Positions 7,882-15,177 of a stretch of 20,530 nucleotides of DNA are shown here, piece after piece (the first letter of the stretch is position 1; every line of letters starts with the position of its first letter). The position numbers were made by a program, and so were the translations under genes. The notes beneath the pieces are model-generated. The model searched no databases and was not told where the DNA came from. It saw only the letters and a list, made by a program, of their open reading frames with translations. Source of the stretch: UBA1205 sp045534635 (lineage in GTDB: Bacteria; Bacteroidota; Bacteroidia; Bacteroidales; WCHB1-69). The stretch is taken from NCBI GenBank assembly GCA_045534635.1, contig JAZSKB010000029.1, positions 1 to 20,530 of the forward strand. The letters are read 5' to 3'.

Positions 7882-9879
7882 ATGAATATGAATACATTAC
7901 GACTAACATTGTTATCAATATTCTGTATAACAACGTTTACATTATCGGCACAAAACAATAACCCAACAGTTATGATACTTGGTAAAGATTCTATTTCTTT
8001 ATCAAAATTTCTTAATTCTTATACAAAAAATAACGACATCAAAACTGCCACAAAAGCAGACCTTGATAGTTATATCGATTTATACGTTAATTTTCAATTA
8101 AAATATCAAGAAGCGTTAATGCTCCGCTTGGATACCATTGCTCAATTACAAGCAGAATTGGCTGGTTATAGAGAACAAGCAGCTGTTCAATATCTTACAG
8201 ATAAAGAAGTTAGCGATAAAATTCTTAATGAAGCCATTGAACATTCAAAATGGGATATTCGAGCCTCACATATTTTAAAGAAAGTTTCTTTAGAAGCATT
8301 GCCTGCAGATACTTTGACAGCATACAAAGAGATTATGAATATCCGTAATCGCATATTGAAAGGTGAAGATTTCGCTAAAATAGCAGAAAAAGAATCTGAC
8401 GACCCATCTGCTCAAGACCAATATTCTGCAGGTGGTGAATTAATTAGATATGGCAATCACGGCGATTTAGGGTATTTTACTGCTTTCGATATGATTTACT
8501 CTTTTGAAAAAGGTGCTTATGAAACCCCTGTAGGTAGTATATCTATGCCTATTCGCTCAGAATTTGGCTATCATCTTATATATGTTGTAGATAAAAAACC
8601 TGCATTAGGAAAAATTCAAGCCTCACAAATTATGCTTCCATTTAATCGCAACATCAATTTAAGCGAAGCAGAACGTCAAGCAGATATAAATCAAACAACA
8701 AATAAGATAAATCAAATTTACACCGAACTAAAAAACGGATTAAGTTTTGAAGATGCTCTTACAAAATATATGGACGGAAATAATGGTGCCAAATTGCCAA
8801 CTTTTACTTGTAATCGCTTTGACGGAAATTTCATTTCTGCTTTGTATGGACTAAAAGAAGGCGAATATTCTAAACCAGTAAAAACACTTTACGGATGGCA
8901 TATCATTAAAATAACCAAAATCATTCCTATCGAATTTAATGAAGAAACTATCGCTACAATAAAATCAAAAGTTACTCGTGATAGTCGTTCTAACAAAAGT
9001 AAAGATAGTTTTATTGAAAGAGTAAAAAAAGAAAACAATTTCAAAGAAATTGCTCTCAAAAAAAATGAACGCAAACCAATTGAAGATTTCTATACTGCTT
9101 TAGATAATAGTATTTTTCAAGGAAACTTTCGTGCAGAAATGACATCCAATCTCAATAGAATTATGTTTTCTATGGGTGGGAAAAATTATACTCAACAAAA
9201 TTTTGCCAATTATTTAGAAAGACACCCTTTTACAAATTTAGATACCAATTTAATTATTCCATTAGTTAATTTTGCATACAAAAACTTTATCGCAGAAGAA
9301 GCAATCAAACTCGAAGATAGTCAACTTGAAATCAAATATCCAGAATTTGCCCAACTAATGAGAGAATACAAAGAAGGTGTTTTGCTTTACGAACTCAATG
9401 AAATCAAAGTTTGGAGAAAAGCCGAAGAAGATTCTGTAGGATTAGAAAATTATTATCAAAGTGTTAAAAACAACTATTTATATCCTATCAGAACAGAAGC
9501 GTTACGGGTAAAATGTGTTGATGAAAAAACATCAACAAAAGTCCAAAAAATGCTTCCTAAAGTTGATGCTATCGCATTAGCAAATAAGGTAAACAAAAAA
9601 AGCGTAACCTCTGTCATTGATACTGTTATCTATATAGATTTTCGACCAATTTGCTCTTGTGATAATCCTCAAATCAATCAAGTTTTTCTAAAAAAAGAAG
9701 ACAATGAAGTATATAAAGTGTTGAACATTCTTCAACCATCGCCAAAACCTTTTTCAGAAGTAAAAGGCGTTATCATTGCTGGTTATCAACAATATCTTGA
9801 AAAACAATGGATTGAAGACCTTCACAAGCAAAATACAATCTGGATAGACAGAGAAGCAATTTATAATCTAATAAAATAG
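7882..9879 (+). CDS. Periplasmic peptidylprolyl isomerase, two parvulin (PpiC) domains, SurA-like
   Basis: The protein has 665 residues. A signal peptide ends near residue 23 (TLSA-Q). Residues about 125-237 form a first parvulin domain (IRASHILKK, EDFAKIAEKESDDPSA, SEFGYHLIYVVDKK). Residues about 243-350 form a second one (IQASQIMLPF, LSFEDALTKY, LYGWHIIKI). The long C-terminal half shows no domain I can name. Parvulins catalyse proline cis-trans isomerisation, and two-domain exported members such as SurA act as chaperones for outer-membrane proteins. This gene probably helps fold envelope or T9SS components. It lies between guaB and a lipoprotein gene whose ATG follows its stop directly, so an operon is likely. 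An alternative start at 7888 is possible. Confidence 0.85.
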   Translation: MNMNTLRLTLLSIFCITTFTLSAQNNNPTVMILGKDSISLSKFLNSYTKNNDIKTATKADLDSYIDLYVNFQLKYQEALMLRLDTIAQLQAELAGYREQAAVQYLTDKEVSDKILNEAIEHSKWDIRASHILKKVSLEALPADTLTAYKEIMNIRNRILKGEDFAKIAEKESDDPSAQDQYSAGGELIRYGNHGDLGYFTAFDMIYSFEKGAYETPVGSISMPIRSEFGYHLIYVVDKKPALGKIQASQIMLPFNRNINLSEAERQADINQTTNKINQIYTELKNGLSFEDALTKYMDGNNGAKLPTFTCNRFDGNFISALYGLKEGEYSKPVKTLYGWHIIKITKIIPIEFNEETIATIKSKVTRDSRSNKSKDSFIERVKKENNFKEIALKKNERKPIEDFYTALDNSIFQGNFRAEMTSNLNRIMFSMGGKNYTQQNFANYLERHPFTNLDTNLIIPLVNFAYKNFIAEEAIKLEDSQLEIKYPEFAQLMREYKEGVLLYELNEIKVWRKAEEDSVGLENYYQSVKNNYLYPIRTEALRVKCVDEKTSTKVQKMLPKVDAIALANKVNKKSVTSVIDTVIYIDFRPICSCDNPQINQVFLKKEDNEVYKVLNILQPSPKPFSEVKGVIIAGYQQYLEKQWIEDLHKQNTIWIDREAIYNLIK

Positions 9880-10722
9880 ATGCGAACATTAAAGTTTACA
9901 CTATCTTTTTTAATAATACTTTTCACAGCAATAGCATGCCGTGAATCGAATAAAATAATAGTGAGTGCCTACGATGAGGTACTCACTATTGATGATTTAC
10001 AAGATATACTTCCAGCTTACAATAATAAAGATAGTGTAGAAATTACTCAATTGATTATAAAAAAATGGATAGAACAACAAGCACTCTATCATGAAGCCCA
10101 GAAAATGCTTTCGCATAAAGAAAAAAAATTTGAAAAAGAAATTAATGCATACAAACAAGCATTAATTATACATCGTTTTGAAAACAAATATATTGAGCAA
10201 CATATCAATAAAGATATGATTTCTCAAGAAGAAATAAACAACTATTATCAACAACATCAAGAACAATTTCAACTGAAACAAAATGTAATAAAAGTCAATT
10301 ACATTAAATTACCACTGAAATGTAATGAGATTGAAACCTCAAAAAAATTACTTTTCAAAACAAGAACCGAAAACGAAAATATTAAATTAGACAAAATTTG
10401 TGGTCAATATGCCATCAATTCTTATTTGCAAGACAATTGGCTACTTTTTGATGATATTCTCAAAGAAATTCCAATCAAAAATTATACACTATCTCAATTC
10501 AATTCTCAAGATAGACAATTAGAAATCAAAGATTCTCTTTATGTGTATCTAATAAATGTTATGGATTTCAGAATAAGCGAAGGTATATCTCCTTTGTCAA
10601 TAGTTCAAGATAAAATTATAAACTCTTTGGTGCAACAAAAACAAAAGGAAGCCCTTCAACATCTTCGAGAACAAGCGGTCGAAAAAGCCAAAAATAACGG
10701 AGAAATATTGTATAACAACTAA
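9880..10722 (+). CDS. Lipoprotein resembling the non-catalytic part of SurA
   Basis: The protein has 280 residues. The start is lipoprotein-like: a hydrophobic stretch then TAIAC with Cys20 as the likely lipidated residue. The body is charged and helical. A stretch at about residues 55-110 (IKKWIEQQALYHEAQK) resembles the SurA N-terminal chaperone helices, where one meets 'WIEQQLLYQEA' patterns. I see no parvulin motif. The ATG follows the stop of the parvulin gene with no gap, so the two are surely co-transcribed and may work together on outer-membrane protein folding. That partnership is inference. A 13-bp hairpin lies at codons 26-37. No terminator is seen before the next promoter. Confidence 0.7.
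   Translation: MRTLKFTLSFLIILFTAIACRESNKIIVSAYDEVLTIDDLQDILPAYNNKDSVEITQLIIKKWIEQQALYHEAQKMLSHKEKKFEKEINAYKQALIIHRFENKYIEQHINKDMISQEEINNYYQQHQEQFQLKQNVIKVNYIKLPLKCNEIETSKKLLFKTRTENENIKLDKICGQYAINSYLQDNWLLFDDILKEIPIKNYTLSQFNSQDRQLEIKDSLYVYLINVMDFRISEGISPLSIVQDKIINSLVQQKQKEALQHLREQAVEKAKNNGEILYNN
9957..9990 (+). repeat. Long inverted repeat inside the lipoprotein gene
   Basis: AATAGTGAGTGCC (9957-9969) pairs with GGTACTCACTATT (9978-9990). This gives 12 Watson-Crick pairs and one G-T pair, with an 8-base loop. It sits about 77 bases after the start codon, in coding sequence just past the lipobox. Confidence 0.5.
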
Positions 10723-10749
10723 TTTTTTTTACAAAATAAAAAAAATAAC

Positions 10750-10758
10750 TATCTTTGC
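10750..10758 (+). promoter_or_regulatory. Promoter -7 element for the nitroreductase gene
   Basis: TATCTTTGC follows an A-rich stretch and lies 29 bases before the ATG at 10788. It separates this gene from the guaB cluster. Confidence 0.7.
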
Positions 10759-10787
10759 ATTTTAAAACAAACTAATAAAAATAAGAT

Positions 10788-11450
10788 ATGAATAGAAGAA
10801 TTTTAGCCTTAACGGCAATGTTTATCGTCACAGTAGGATTTTCTTATAGTCAAACCCCTATTGCTCACTCTATTGAGAAAGAAACTCAAGAATTAGTATT
10901 AGAACCTATAGAAATTGGAGGCGGTATTCCTCTAATGGAAGCACTCAAATCAAGAAAATCTGTTCGTCAATTTCATGCACACGAAATAGACAATAGAATA
11001 ATTGGCCAACTTTTATGGGCAGCCAATGGCGTAAATCGTAGCGAAGACAACAAACGTACTGCTCCATCGGCAAGAAATGCACAAGAAATCAATGTTTATG
11101 TATTTCATCAAAGTGGTATTTATTTATACCTTCCTGAAAATCACCAAGTAAAGTTAATACGAAAAGGCGACCATCGTAATTCTGTTTCAAAAGCAGATTT
11201 TACTCGTGAAGCCCCTTTATTTTTGGTGTTAGTTGCAGATTATAATAAAATGAGTAAATTTGAAGACGCTGATAAAGAATATTATTCTGCTATTGATTGT
11301 GGATATGTTAGCCAAAACATTTATCTCTATTGCGCTTCCGAACACTTATCTACGGTAGCTATGGGCAATATAGAAAAAAATAATATTGCTAAACTTATCG
11401 GACTAAAAAATGGGAAAGTTTTATTAGGACACCCTATTAGTCTTGAATAA
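10788..11450 (+). CDS. Exported nitroreductase-family protein
   Basis: The protein has 220 residues. A signal peptide ends around residue 20 (GFSYS-QTP), so it acts in the periplasm or beyond. The nitroreductase fold is recognised from SRKSVRQF (55-62, an FMN phosphate-binding segment), LLWAANGVNR, PSARNAQEINVYVF (93-106), and the C-terminal DCGYVSQNIYLYC and AMGNIEK segments. Family members use FMN to reduce or oxidise diverse substrates, and this one is closest in style to the SagB-like branch with a short lid. The substrate cannot be told. Export is unusual for a family that is mostly cytoplasmic; such exported members do exist in Bacteroidota. The gene is monocistronic, with its own promoter and a terminator at 11482-11529. 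Confidence 0.85.
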   Translation: MNRRILALTAMFIVTVGFSYSQTPIAHSIEKETQELVLEPIEIGGGIPLMEALKSRKSVRQFHAHEIDNRIIGQLLWAANGVNRSEDNKRTAPSARNAQEINVYVFHQSGIYLYLPENHQVKLIRKGDHRNSVSKADFTREAPLFLVLVADYNKMSKFEDADKEYYSAIDCGYVSQNIYLYCASEHLSTVAMGNIEKNNIAKLIGLKNGKVLLGHPISLE

Positions 11451-11481
11451 TCATTAAGATTTTTCATTTGCTTATAATATT

Positions 11482-11529
11482 AAGAATCAGTGTTTTACCA
11501 TAAGAACAGATACTGATTCTTTCTTTTTT
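11482..11529 (+). terminator. Terminator after the nitroreductase gene
   Basis: AAGAATCAGT (11482-11491) pairs with ACTGATTCTT (11512-11521), extended inward by two further pairs, and is followed by a T-rich run ending at 11529. Confidence 0.7.
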
Positions 11530-11595
11530 ATCAAAAAAAATGAAAATAGTTGAAAAAAAATAGTTAAAAATATGTTTTTGTATTAAAAAAATTGC

Positions 11596-11604
11596 TACTT
11601 TTGC
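11596..11604 (+). promoter_or_regulatory. Promoter -7 element for the rplM operon
   Basis: TACTTTTGC fits TAnnTTTGC. It lies 91 bases before the rplM ATG, giving a leader of about 85 nt. Confidence 0.6.
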
Positions 11605-11634
11605 AGGCTCAATAAGAGTGCCGTATTATTATCC

Positions 11635-11664
11635 ACAAACAAAGAAGGTGAATAATTTGTTTGT
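11635..11664 (+). promoter_or_regulatory. Hairpin in the rplM leader (candidate ribosomal-protein leader)
   Basis: ACAAACAAA (11635-11643) pairs with TTTGTTTGT (11656-11664) around a 12-base loop, about 31 bases upstream of rplM. L13 leaders that bind the protein are known in other bacteria. I cannot match this one to a defined family by eye. Confidence 0.35.
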
Positions 11665-11695
11665 AACAATTATAAAGTAATAATTAAATAAAGAA

Positions 11696-12151
11696 ATGAA
11701 CACATTAAGTTATAAGACAGTATCAGCCAACAAGGCAACAGTAAACAAAGAATGGTTGCTCATAGACGCTGAAGGAGAAATCTTAGGTCGTTTGTCATCA
11801 GTAGCAGCAAAGTTATTAAGAGGCAAACACAAAACCAATTACACCCCACACGTGGATTGTGGTGATAATATCGTTATTATTAATGCGGACAAAGTGCGTT
11901 TAACGGGAAACAAATTAACTGAAAAGCAATATGTACGCCATACAGGATATCCCGGTGGACAACGCTTTGCAACTCCCAAAGAATTATTGGCTAAAAAACC
12001 TACCGCAATAATTGAACATGCAATTAGAGGTATGTTACCAAAAACCAAATTAGGAGATGCTATTTATCGTAATCTATACGTTTATGCAGGTCCAAATCAC
12101 AATCAAGAAGCACAAAAACCCCGTTTAATAAACATTAAAGACATCAAATAA
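11696..12151 (+). CDS. rplM: 50S ribosomal protein L13
   Basis: The protein has 151 residues, a normal length. Family signatures are EWLLIDAEGEILGRLSSVAA near the start, then GDNIVIINADKVRLTGNK, HTGYPGG and IEHAIRGMLPKTKLG. L13 is an early-assembling protein of the large subunit. It begins the operon rplM-rpsI-rpsB-tsf, with only two bases before rpsI. The pairing with rpsI is conserved across bacteria. A leader hairpin upstream might serve feedback control. Confidence 0.97.
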   Translation: MNTLSYKTVSANKATVNKEWLLIDAEGEILGRLSSVAAKLLRGKHKTNYTPHVDCGDNIVIINADKVRLTGNKLTEKQYVRHTGYPGGQRFATPKELLAKKPTAIIEHAIRGMLPKTKLGDAIYRNLYVYAGPNHNQEAQKPRLINIKDIK

Positions 12152-12153
12152 TT

Positions 12154-12540
12154 ATGGCAGTTGTAAATACATCAGGAAGAAGAAAAACCGCAGTTGCTCG
12201 CATTTATATGTCAGCAGGTTCAGGTAATATCATCGTTAATGGACGAGATTATAAAGAATATTTTCCTACAAGCACACTTCAATATGTTGTTACTCAATCG
12301 TTAACACTATTGAATGCAATAGGTCAATATGATATAAAAGTAAATCTCAATGGTGGCGGTATCAAAGGACAAGCAGAAGCATTGCGTTTAGCAATTTCTA
12401 AAGCGATGTGCGAAATCGACCCTGCAAATCGTTCTATATTAAAACCACAAGGGTTAATGAGAAGAGACCCACGTATGGTAGAACGTAAAAAACCTGGTCG
12501 CCCAAAAGCAAGAAAACGTTTCCAATTCAGCAAACGTTAA
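12154..12540 (+). CDS. rpsI: 30S ribosomal protein S9
   Basis: The protein has 128 residues. NTSGRRKTAVARIYM, VNGRDYKEYFP and GGGIKGQAEALRLAI are S9 signatures. The basic tail ending FQFSKR is the segment that in S9 reaches the decoding centre and contacts P-site tRNA. It follows rplM by two bases. A 123-base gap with a hairpin separates it from rpsB. Confidence 0.97.
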   Translation: MAVVNTSGRRKTAVARIYMSAGSGNIIVNGRDYKEYFPTSTLQYVVTQSLTLLNAIGQYDIKVNLNGGGIKGQAEALRLAISKAMCEIDPANRSILKPQGLMRRDPRMVERKKPGRPKARKRFQFSKR

Positions 12541-12590
12541 TATTATTTTATTATTCAGATTACAAAGCATTATTTTATGTTTAGTATCTA

Positions 12591-12625
12591 AATCGTAGAG
12601 ACTCCACAAGGACTACTTTACGATT
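12591..12625 (+). promoter_or_regulatory. Hairpin in the rpsI-rpsB spacer (candidate S2 leader)
   Basis: AATCGTA (12591-12597) pairs with TACGATT (12619-12625) around a 21-base interior that could form a weak inner stem. It lies about 40 bases before rpsB, in a spacer far longer than the two-base one between rplM and rpsI. No T-run follows, so it is not a terminator. No clear promoter motif is seen in the spacer. Confidence 0.35.
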
Positions 12626-12663
12626 GTTAATTAACAGAATGTAAACATTATAAAAAAAAGAAA

Positions 12664-13530
12664 ATGTCAAGTGTAAGTTTTAACGAATTGTTAGACGCAG
12701 GTGCTCATTTTGGACACCTTAAAAGAAAATGGAACCCTAATATGGCTCCATACATCTTCATGGAAAAAAATGGTATTCACATTATCGACCTTCACAAAAC
12801 CGTGGCTAAGATTGATGAAGCCGCTGCAGCAATGAAACAAATTGCTCGTTCAGGAAGAAAAATCATGTTTGTGGCTACCAAAAAACAAGCGAAAGAAGTT
12901 ATCGCAGAATTAGTAGGTAGCGTAGGAATGCCTTACGTTACAGAACGTTGGCCAGGCGGTATGCTTACCAATTTTACTACTATTCGCAAAGCCGTTAAGA
13001 AAATGACATCCATAGACGAACTTATCAATAGTGACCAATGGAAAAACATTTCTAAACGTGAACGTTTACAAATTCAACGAGAAAGAGCAAAATTAGAAAA
13101 GAACTTAGGTTCTATTTCTGATATGAACAGATTGCCATCTGCTTTGTTTGTTGTTGATATTCTTAAAGAACATATCGCAGTAGCAGAAGCACAAAAGTTG
13201 AATATTCCAACCTTTGCTATAGTAGATACTAATTCTGACCCTAATGCTGTAGATTATGCAATTCCTGCAAACGATGATGCATCAAAATCTATTACCCTTA
13301 TCGTTAAGGCAATGTGTGATGCTATTCAAGAAGGATTGAACGAAAAAGCATTGGATAAAGACAAAAAAGAAGAGGACGACGATAATAAAATCAATGCTTC
13401 AGAAGATGCAGAAAATCAAAATGAAGACAGAGAACGTGCTCCTCGTGCTGGTCGCAGAAGACGTATCGGTGACAACGAAAATCACACCGAAGGTGAAAAA
13501 CCACGTAAAACAATAGCAAAGAAAAAATAA
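12664..13530 (+). CDS. rpsB: 30S ribosomal protein S2 with extended charged tail
   Basis: The protein has 288 residues, longer than E. coli S2 at about 240. Core signatures are LLDAGAHFGHLKRKWNPNM, YIFMEKNGIHIIDLHKT, TERWPGGMLTNF and FAIVDTNSDPN. The last 55 or so residues form a low-complexity tail, first acidic (KKEEDDDNK) and then basic (RAGRRRR, ending KTIAKKK). Charged S2 tails occur in other Bacteroidota, but their role is not known to me. S2 is a late-binding small-subunit protein near the mRNA entry and exit region. Its pairing with tsf is conserved. Confidence 0.96.
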   Translation: MSSVSFNELLDAGAHFGHLKRKWNPNMAPYIFMEKNGIHIIDLHKTVAKIDEAAAAMKQIARSGRKIMFVATKKQAKEVIAELVGSVGMPYVTERWPGGMLTNFTTIRKAVKKMTSIDELINSDQWKNISKRERLQIQRERAKLEKNLGSISDMNRLPSALFVVDILKEHIAVAEAQKLNIPTFAIVDTNSDPNAVDYAIPANDDASKSITLIVKAMCDAIQEGLNEKALDKDKKEEDDDNKINASEDAENQNEDRERAPRAGRRRRIGDNENHTEGEKPRKTIAKKK

Positions 13531-13556
13531 TTTTTAACCCTAAAAAACATAAAACA

Positions 13557-14387
13557 ATGGCTATAACAGCTGCAGAAGTAAATAAATTAAGACAAATGAC
13601 AGGCTCTGGCATGATGGATTGCAAGAATGCCCTTGTTGAAGCCGATGGAGATTTTGATAAAGCAATAGATATTCTTCGCAAAAAAGGTCAAAAAGTGGCT
13701 GCTAAAAGAGCAGACCGTGCCGCAGGTGAAGGTTATGTAATAGCACAAACTAACGCTGAACACACTTTTGGTGTTATTATGATTCTTAATTGTGAAACAG
13801 ATTTTGTTGCTAAAACAAACGATTTTGTTGATTGTGCAAAACAAATTAATGATTTTGCTATCGCTAACAAAATTAAAGACCTCGCTCAATTAATGAGTTC
13901 TTCTATTGAAGGTCGCACCATTGAACAAATTTTGACAGAATTAACAGGAAAAACTGGTGAAAAAGTAGAAATCAGCCAATATCAATCAATGGAAAAACCT
14001 TATGTTGCATTTTATAATCACATGGGTAACCGTTTAGCATCATTGGTTGCATTTAGCAAAGGCGGTTCTACATTAGACCTTGCTGGACATGAAATTGCTA
14101 TGCAAATAGCAGCAATGAACCCTGTTGCTATCGACCAAGATAGTGTTCCTCAAGCAACTATCGAACACGAATTGGAATTAGCACGCGAAATTACTCGCCA
14201 AGAAGGTAAACCTGAAGAAATGATTGAAAAAATTGCTCAAGGTAAATTAAACAAATTCTTCAAAGAAAATACTTTATTGAATCAAGAATTTATTAAAGAT
14301 AGCAAAAAAACTGTTGCTCAATACCTTAAAGAAGCAACTGGTGATGCTACTTGTGAAGGATTCTTCCGTTTTCAATTAGGAGAATAA
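13557..14387 (+). CDS. tsf: Translation elongation factor Ts
   Basis: The protein has 276 residues. The N-terminal UBA-like domain is seen as ITAAEVNKLRQMTGSGMMDC, continuing into DFDKAIDILRKKG. The nucleotide-exchange core motif NCETDFVAKT follows. EF-Ts displaces GDP from EF-Tu. It is the last gene of the ribosomal operon, 26 bases after rpsB, and is followed at 14421 by a strong terminator. Confidence 0.97.
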   Translation: MAITAAEVNKLRQMTGSGMMDCKNALVEADGDFDKAIDILRKKGQKVAAKRADRAAGEGYVIAQTNAEHTFGVIMILNCETDFVAKTNDFVDCAKQINDFAIANKIKDLAQLMSSSIEGRTIEQILTELTGKTGEKVEISQYQSMEKPYVAFYNHMGNRLASLVAFSKGGSTLDLAGHEIAMQIAAMNPVAIDQDSVPQATIEHELELAREITRQEGKPEEMIEKIAQGKLNKFFKENTLLNQEFIKDSKKTVAQYLKEATGDATCEGFFRFQLGE

Positions 14388-14420
14388 TTTTCTAATTTTT
14401 TAGTGATTTTACCATAACCA

Positions 14421-14450
14421 AAAAAAAGACACCTTGGGGTGTCTTTTTTT
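14421..14450 (+). terminator. Strong terminator after tsf
   Basis: GACACC and GGTGTC flank the four-base loop TTGG (14434-14437). The stem extends into A and T runs, with seven T residues on the plus strand. The A-run makes it potentially bidirectional, so it may also close the queD transcript from the other strand. Confidence 0.9.
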
Positions 14451-14502
14451 ATTCATCAAAAATCAACCAAAACAAATAGTACAACAACATAGTTTTCCCC
14501 TA

Positions 14503-14955
14503 TTAGTCCTCTTCCGCAAACCACTCAACAAAAGATGTTTCTGTTTCTTTCAATTTAATAGCATATAATTTGACATTATCAGGAAGATGTTTGGAAATTA
14601 TATCAACAAATTGTAATACAAGATTTTCTGATGTTGGCTGATAATTAACAATCACAACTTTTTCATATTGTTGTTTTAAAATTTCAATCATTTCATTAGA
14701 CGTTGCTACGTTAAGCACTAAAGAATGGTCGAATTGATTTATAATAAAATCTTGTACAATCTTTTTCAATTCCGAAAAATCCATTACCATACCGACCGTA
14801 GATGAATTCTTTTCAGTAGAGATTTCTCCTTTTATTGTAACATCTAACTGATAAGAATGGCCATGAATATTGCGACACAAGCCTTGATAATGATGTAAAG
14901 CATGTGCCATTTCAAAATGAAATATTTTGGTTAATCTAAATTTTTTTCTATTCAT
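14503..14955 (-). CDS. queD: 6-pyruvoyl-tetrahydropterin synthase / QueD family protein
   Basis: The protein has 150 residues. Zinc ligands are visible as His18 (FEMAHAL), His31 and His33 (NIHGHSY). Cys27 in the CxxxHGH motif is the catalytic cysteine used by QueD. Asp76-His77 (FDHSLVLN) and Glu137 complete the site. PTSENL (108-113) is the usual family motif. QueD converts dihydroneopterin triphosphate to 6-carboxytetrahydropterin on the way to queuosine; the related PTPS makes 6-pyruvoyl-tetrahydropterin. QueD is preferred because of the bacterial context and motif, but no other queuosine gene lies nearby to settle it. A possible 41-codon ORF ends 7 bases upstream. Confidence 0.88.
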   Translation of the reverse strand: MNRKKFRLTKIFHFEMAHALHHYQGLCRNIHGHSYQLDVTIKGEISTEKNSSTVGMVMDFSELKKIVQDFIINQFDHSLVLNVATSNEMIEILKQQYEKVVIVNYQPTSENLVLQFVDIISKHLPDNVKLYAIKLKETETSFVEWFAEED

Positions 14956-14962
14956 CGTAATA

Positions 14963-15088
14963 TTATTTTTTGAACAAATTTCCTAAAATATCCCTAATAA
15001 TTACATTCTCAATTTGATGACTAACAGAATTTGCCTCAAGCAATTGTAAATTGTACCAATTGTACGACATGAATTGCTTATCTTCCAT
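14963..15088 (-). CDS. Possible 41-residue small protein upstream of queD
   Basis: An ATG at 15088 opens a 41-codon frame ending at 14963, 7 bases before the queD start. It begins about 28 bases after the promoter at 15116-15124, with purine-rich sequence upstream (AGAGAAGAAG). The product starts MEDKQFMSYNWYNLQLLEAN and ends GNLFKK. It has mixed composition, no membrane segment, and no family I know. It could be a real small gene, a leader peptide coupling translation to queD, or chance. Confidence 0.35.
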   Translation of the reverse strand: MEDKQFMSYNWYNLQLLEANSVSHQIENVIIRDILGNLFKK

Positions 15089-15115
15089 GTCAAAAATCTT
15101 CTTCTCTTAAGAGTT

Positions 15116-15124
15116 ACAAAGATA
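15116..15124 (-). promoter_or_regulatory. Promoter -7 element for queD and the small ORF
   Basis: The minus strand reads TATCTTTGT, a match to TAnnTTTG, placed about 28 bases before the small ORF and 161 bases before queD. I saw no preQ1-type riboswitch in the leader. Confidence 0.55.
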
Positions 15125-15177
15125 TAATATTTTCAAATATTTTTTTCTTTATACAAAATTTTATCTAAAAAATCATT

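Noticed and set aside
14956..15115. preQ1 riboswitch before the queD-like gene
   Set aside because: No short GC stem with an A-rich tail pairing back into the loop is visible.
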